A model generated the notes under the pieces. The model worked only from the letters and a program-made list of their open reading frames with translations. It did not search any database and had not been told where the DNA came from. A program made the translations under genes and the position numbers. A stretch of DNA of 9,179 nucleotides, taken from the NCBI GenBank assembly GCA_910584065.1, contig CAJTZN010000077.1, forward strand, positions 1 to 9,179, written 5' to 3'. The DNA is from an uncultured Eubacterium sp. Lineage in GTDB: Bacteria; Bacillota; Clostridia; Lachnospirales; Lachnospiraceae. Position 1 is the stretch's first letter, and the number at the start of each line of letters is the position of its first letter. Positions 6,901-9,179 of this stretch are shown piece by piece.

Positions 6901-7048
6901 TGCCGTTTAAAAGCTGGAACCGGTCGGAATCCCCGCGGTGGTGTACGAGGGAATCCATCGCCGTGGAAGCCGGGATATAATAGGCTCGTTCGGGCATCGT
7001 GTTTTCATGTAACATATGCAGGTTTTCATAATATCTGGGTATGATCAT
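3911..7048 (-). CDS. lacZ: Beta-galactosidase, glycoside hydrolase family 2 (LacZ type)
   Basis: The enzyme hydrolyses lactose and other beta-D-galactosides in the cytoplasm. The product has 1045 residues (E. coli LacZ has 1024) and shows the full LacZ domain order. Residues 40-210 are the sugar-binding jelly roll (SVWQNHGYDSHQYTN; LVLKWCDGSYLEDQDKFRMSGIFRDVY). Residues 215-330 are an Ig-like domain. Residues 335-635 form the TIM barrel, with FRGVNRHDSDP, IRTSHYPNAP, acid/base E473 in IWSMGNES and nucleophile E544 in LILCEYCHSMGNGPGDF. A second Ig-like region follows, then the C-terminal Bgal_small domain (from about 750), ending in IRLIPFVKG. The ATG (7046-7048) has AAGGAG six bases upstream (7055-7060). 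No signal peptide is present. The Ig-like domain contains a small tandem repeat (see 6210-6254). No sugar permease is adjacent. The gene is convergent with prfH and divergent from the ABC exporter, so it is probably a single transcription unit under the promoter at 7100-7128. Confidence 0.97.
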   Translation of the reverse strand: MIIPRYYENLHMLHENTMPERAYYIPASTAMDSLVHHRGDSDRFQLLNGSWHFRYYKSIYDLSDHFFDEMFDDSDFDVIPVPSVWQNHGYDSHQYTNLNYPFPFDPPYVPQDNPCGAYRTCFSYQKDEAAPNAYLNFEGVDSCFYVWLNGHYVGYSQVSHATSEFDVTAYVKNGMNQLAVLVLKWCDGSYLEDQDKFRMSGIFRDVYLLKRPDDGVFDYFIRTKLPSEQTDGRAVVSVRLRYFRSSIPTRIRMIDRDGLCVGETSVSASDVSAPDLSAPERCADPNEKHEEASVCLSIGDPCLWNPEDPYLYTLVIETMSETITDRVGLREIKVEHNIVTVNGTAVKFRGVNRHDSDPVTGFTISQEQMNTDLFMMKQHNFNAIRTSHYPNAPLFYQLCDEYGFFVIDEADIEAHGACALYFEDDAWDNRCRRWSGPIADDPAFTESIIDRVKRCVHRDKNRPCVVIWSMGNESAFGAAFEQALQWTKTFDPGRLTHYESALYRNEKRTCDFSNLDLQSRMYSSMEEIQRYLDSEPDKPLILCEYCHSMGNGPGDFEDYYQMFHQSDILCGGFVWEWCDHGIYKGKTEAGKDMYFYGGDHGETVHDGNFCMDGLVYPDRTPHTGLLEYKNVHRPVRAVCFDREHGKLVLENTLDFTDVQECVSITYEINCDGTIIDSGSIDCPSIAPHKTGSIPFSAEAPDRGITYLKLFYHQKKKTPCVPVDLLLGFDELPLTGGDDRNQICQSILTHKAGEDLAPILLSEDDTSLTLKGSRFRYVFNKRTGMPQHMSADGRELLMRPMQFNIWRAPTDNDKAVSAEWIRAHYDRASERAYVIASENDGSVAKIRCTASLCSPSTQKLMDIETEWTVQADGTMDISVSVQRDREFPELPRFGLRLFLPRELDTVTYYGIGPGESYIDKHRAGSHGSYTSSISDLHEDYIRPQENGSHFDCSYVILESGTHGLAAAGKNTFCFNASIYTQEELTAKKHNYELQPCGDSVLCLDHAQNGIGSNSCGPRLIEKYRFDESEFCFTIRLIPFVKGSADA
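6210..6254. repeat. Three 15-bp tandem repeats inside lacZ
   Basis: Three adjacent 15-base units starting TCGGGAGCAGACAGA, TCGGGAGCAGAGACG and TCGGAAGCGGAGACA differ at only a few positions. They are in frame and encode, on the lacZ strand, three five-residue units of the form xSAPD (VSASD, VSAPD, LSAPE; residues 266-280). They lie in a surface-loop-like part of the first Ig-like domain. The pattern looks like slippage-type expansion of a flexible loop and should be neutral for catalysis. Confidence 0.75.
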
Positions 7049-7073
7049 GGGGATCTCCTTTTTTCTTTGTATG

Positions 7074-7102
7074 AATAAGTGAACGCTTCGTTATAACTTA
7101 TT
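7074..7102. promoter_or_regulatory. Inverted repeat overlapping the lacZ -10 box (candidate operator)
   Basis: AATAAGT (7074-7080) and ACTTATT (7096-7102) are perfect inverted 7-bp arms. Inside them AACG (7082-7085) and CGTT (7089-7092) continue the symmetry, with a 2-base offset. The right arm overlaps the lacZ -10 hexamer and the rest covers the expected transcription start, a typical place for a repressor to block transcription. No regulator gene is in the window, and the family of the binding protein is unknown. Confidence 0.5.
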
Positions 7103-7128
7103 CTAACATGGGAGCGGGAGAGAGGCAA
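7100..7128 (-). promoter_or_regulatory. Predicted lacZ promoter
   Basis: Read on the minus strand, TTGCCT (7128-7123) is followed by exactly 17 bases and TAGAAT (7105-7100). The boxes match the consensus at 4/6 and 5/6 positions. The predicted start near 7093 leaves a leader of about 45 bases before the ATG at 7048. The inverted repeat at 7074-7102 overlaps the -10 box and start site. Confidence 0.6.
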
Positions 7129-7145
7129 CCGGCAATCGTCTCGAA

Positions 7146-7175
7146 TTGGAAGCTCTTTCATAAATTCTTTATAAA
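7146..7175 (+). promoter_or_regulatory. Candidate distal promoter for the ABC exporter
   Basis: TTGGAA (7146-7151) is followed by 18 bases and TATAAA (7170-7175), or by 17 bases and TTATAA (7169-7174). The match is moderate. The surrounding sequence is A/T-rich, so chance occurrence is possible. If used, it would give a leader of about 145 bases. Confidence 0.35.
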
Positions 7176-7215
7176 AAACCATTCGTGCAGTGTAAAATAC
7201 CGTTTGTGTGTTTTA

Positions 7216-7245
7216 TTTCATTTGGGGTATCATTTATGTTATACT
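7216..7245 (+). promoter_or_regulatory. Candidate proximal extended -10 promoter for the ABC exporter
   Basis: TGTTATACT (7237-7245) is an extended -10 element: TG, one base, then TATACT. The -35 region (about 7216-7222, TTTCATT) is weak, which an extended -10 can compensate for. The predicted start near 7252 gives a G/A-rich leader of about 75 bases before the ATG at 7327. I see no convincing riboswitch or terminator hairpin in that leader. Confidence 0.45.
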
Positions 7246-7326
7246 TGTATCCATCGCAGGGAGAGCGGGGAGAGCTGTGAGAGCAGTTCAGCCTGGACCG
7301 AGCGGAACATGTGAAGGAGGATCGTC

Positions 7327-9147
7327 ATGAAGAAAAGGCGGGATTATCATTTGTATGAAAATATAATATATTTGGCGAAGGAAAGCTGGGATTATGACCG
7401 AAGGATTCTGATCTTTTCCCTGATCTCGATCGTCACGGGTATTTTTCTTCCGCTGTTCCAGATTTACCTGCCAAAGGCAGCGGTGGATCTTTTTGTACAG
7501 AAAGCGGATCTGCAGCAGATCGCGAAAACGCTCGGTCTGGTGGTGGGAGGGTTTCTCCTATTGCAGGCGGGGAACGGGTATGTCACCAGCGCAAAATATT
7601 TTTTGTACAATGACATGCGGAATGTATTTTTGCAGAAAATATTCCTGACTTCGATCGACTGCGATTATTCGGAGGCAGAAAATGGGAAATCGCTGGAAAA
7701 GTACCAGCGGGCGGTAAATGTGACGAATCAGGGGGACTGGGGGGCGACCTCGCGGGTTTACCAGATCGTGCCGGAACTTGTCACCAGCATCTGCTGCTTT
7801 TTCCTGTACACGGGAATTTTGTCGTCGCTGCATATCGGAGTCATTTTCCTTCTGCTATTTTCGTCTGCGGTGACATACTGGTTCCAGAAAAGGGAGACGG
7901 CCTGCTATGAGCGGACGAAGGATCTATTTGCGAAGATACAGAAAAAACTGTATTACTCTATCAACTGTGGCGCCTGGGCGGGAAAAGACATTCGTGTTTA
8001 TCATATGCAGGAGTGGCTGAAAGGACTGATGGCAAAATGGCAGGGAGAGGGAAATAAGATACGTAGGGAACGGAGCAAGCAGGAGTTTTATACCCACATT
8101 ATGAACTGCGTGCTCGGGTTTTTACGGGACAGCCTGGCGTATGTCTATCTGATCGCGAGGACGCTGCAGGGAGAGATCGGCGCCGGGGATTTCGTGTTCT
8201 ATTTTGGTGCGGTTGTCGGTTTTTCCGGCTGGATCCAGCAGATGGTAAGACAGCTCAGCGGCCTGAGGACGGCAAATGTGGGAATCAATGACCTGCGGGA
8301 ATATTTGGAGATTCCGTCAGAAGAACTGCGGAGTGGTGAGGTGGAAATGCCAGACTGCTCGGACGGTGTGGAGATCGTATTTGACCATGTGACGTTTTTT
8401 TATGCGGAAAGTCCTGTCCCGACGATCCGCGATCTGAGTTTTACCATCAAAAAAGGGGAACACATCGCGCTAGTCGGCTTGAATGGCGCTGGGAAAACGA
8501 CGCTGATCAAACTGATGATTGGTTTTTATCAACCGATGTCCGGGCACATACGGATCAACGGAGTCGATATGAACCGTCTGGGCAGGCGGGACGTGTACGC
8601 GCTTTATTCTGCAGTATTTCAGGATATCCTCATTCTGCCTTGTATGCTGGATGAAAATGTCGCTCTTTTGCCAAAGACGCAGATTGACAGGGAGCGCGTG
8701 AATGAGGTTTTGAAAAAGGCAGGTTTATGGGAAGAGATGGAGCGCAGGAACATTACGCTGGATTCCTATATGACGAAACATCTGACGGATGACGGGATCT
8801 TACTGTCCGGGGGACAGCGGCAGAAGCTTTTGCTGGCGAGGGCATTGTACAAAGAAGCGCCGGTACTTTTGCTGGACGAACCGACCGCGGCGCTCGATCC
8901 GCTTGCCGAGAAGGAAATATATGAAAAATATGAGGAGTTCTGCGGGGGGAGGACGGCAGTATTTATTTCGCACCGTCTGGCGAGTACGCAGTTTTCGAAC
9001 CGGATCTTTTTTCTGAAGGAAGGGACGGTTGTGGAAGACGGGACTCATGAGGAACTGATGGAGCGGGGCGGCGAATACGCGAAATTATACGAGGTGCAGA
9101 GTCATTATTACAACGAAGGAGCAGGAGTAGTCTCGGAAAGTCAATGA
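7327..9147 (+). CDS. ABC exporter half-transporter (fused membrane domain and ATPase)
   Basis: This 606-residue protein has an N-terminal type-1 ABC transmembrane domain and a C-terminal ATPase. Six hydrophobic segments can be seen at about 27-48, 66-82, 148-165, 168-186, 259-278 and 287-305. The nucleotide-binding domain (about 348-590) has Walker A GLNGAGKTT (384-392), Q-loop Q432, signature LSGGQ (493-497), Walker B VLLLDEP (513-519) with catalytic E518, D-loop ALD and switch H549 (ISHR). All catalytic elements are intact, so it should be an active ATPase. Half-transporters work as homo- or heterodimers. No partner is visible, but one could lie just past the window edge. The fold is that of multidrug, lipid or peptide exporters, so this is not the lactose uptake system despite lying next to lacZ. 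The substrate is unknown. ATG 7327 has a strong AAGGAGG at 7314-7320 with a 6-base spacer. The gene is divergent from lacZ. Confidence 0.93.
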   Translation: MKKRRDYHLYENIIYLAKESWDYDRRILIFSLISIVTGIFLPLFQIYLPKAAVDLFVQKADLQQIAKTLGLVVGGFLLLQAGNGYVTSAKYFLYNDMRNVFLQKIFLTSIDCDYSEAENGKSLEKYQRAVNVTNQGDWGATSRVYQIVPELVTSICCFFLYTGILSSLHIGVIFLLLFSSAVTYWFQKRETACYERTKDLFAKIQKKLYYSINCGAWAGKDIRVYHMQEWLKGLMAKWQGEGNKIRRERSKQEFYTHIMNCVLGFLRDSLAYVYLIARTLQGEIGAGDFVFYFGAVVGFSGWIQQMVRQLSGLRTANVGINDLREYLEIPSEELRSGEVEMPDCSDGVEIVFDHVTFFYAESPVPTIRDLSFTIKKGEHIALVGLNGAGKTTLIKLMIGFYQPMSGHIRINGVDMNRLGRRDVYALYSAVFQDILILPCMLDENVALLPKTQIDRERVNEVLKKAGLWEEMERRNITLDSYMTKHLTDDGILLSGGQRQKLLLARALYKEAPVLLLDEPTAALDPLAEKEIYEKYEEFCGGRTAVFISHRLASTQFSNRIFFLKEGTVVEDGTHEELMERGGEYAKLYEVQSHYYNEGAGVVSESQ

Positions 9148-9179
9148 AAAAATAATAAAAAATTATGCTGCATAAATGA
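9148..9179. other. A-rich tail at the window edge with a small inverted repeat
   Basis: After the exporter stop the sequence is A-rich, then TTATGC (9163-9168) and GCATAA (9170-9175) form 6-bp inverted arms around one base. It is too short to tell whether this is a terminator, part of a promoter or chance. No start codon here opens a long reading frame before the window ends. Confidence 0.3.

Noticed and set aside
7108..7314. 68-residue open frame in the lacZ/ABC exporter divergent gap
   Set aside because: It overlaps the lacZ promoter and both candidate exporter promoters, lacks a Shine-Dalgarno and shows no recognisable protein features.
1..9179. CRISPR arrays, tRNA/rRNA genes, insertion sequences, integrases or phage genes
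   Set aside because: No regularly spaced repeats, cloverleaf-like or rRNA-like segments, transposase or integrase motifs were seen on either strand.

Overview
The window looks like a chromosomal segment from a low-to-mid GC Gram-positive bacterium. A gut-type Clostridia member, probably Lachnospiraceae, fits best. The reasons are AGGAGG-type ribosome binding sites about 6-9 bases before most starts, consensus sigma-A-like promoters, a Firmicutes-style large GH2 beta-galactosidase and a Gram-positive-type ABC half-exporter. This placement is an inference, because no rRNA or other marker gene is present.

Layout, left to right. (1) Positions 1-545 hold the 3' part of a HAD-family hydrolase gene, closed by a perfect 30-bp palindromic terminator (574-603). 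(2) A near-consensus promoter (606-633) starts two bases after that terminator. It drives a four-gene plus-strand block (656-3872): an MqsR-like RNase toxin, its antitoxin (a chimera of an MqsA-like zinc-finger/HTH protein and a C-terminal Panacea/DUF4065 domain), an RtcB-family RNA ligase, and the peptide release factor homologue PrfH. (3) A beta-galactosidase gene (lacZ, GH2) faces this block convergently on the minus strand (7048-3911). Its promoter, with an overlapping inverted repeat that may be an operator, lies in the 278-bp divergent gap 7049-7326. (4) A plus-strand ABC exporter half-transporter (7327-9147) follows, with its own candidate promoters in the same gap. The last 32 bases are A-rich and hold no recognisable gene.

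The most interesting part is the 656-3872 block. RtcB plus PrfH is a known RNA-repair and ribosome-rescue pair: RtcB reseals broken RNA and PrfH releases peptides from ribosomes with a damaged decoding centre. Here the pair sits directly behind a toxin-antitoxin module whose toxin is predicted to cut RNA, with small gaps and no visible terminator between them. That suggests, but does not prove, one locus combining RNA damage, control and repair, plausibly an accessory stress or defence island. The antitoxin gene is clearly more A+T-rich than lacZ, consistent with horizontal acquisition. The lacZ and ABC genes look like ordinary metabolic and transport genes with no obvious functional link to the island.
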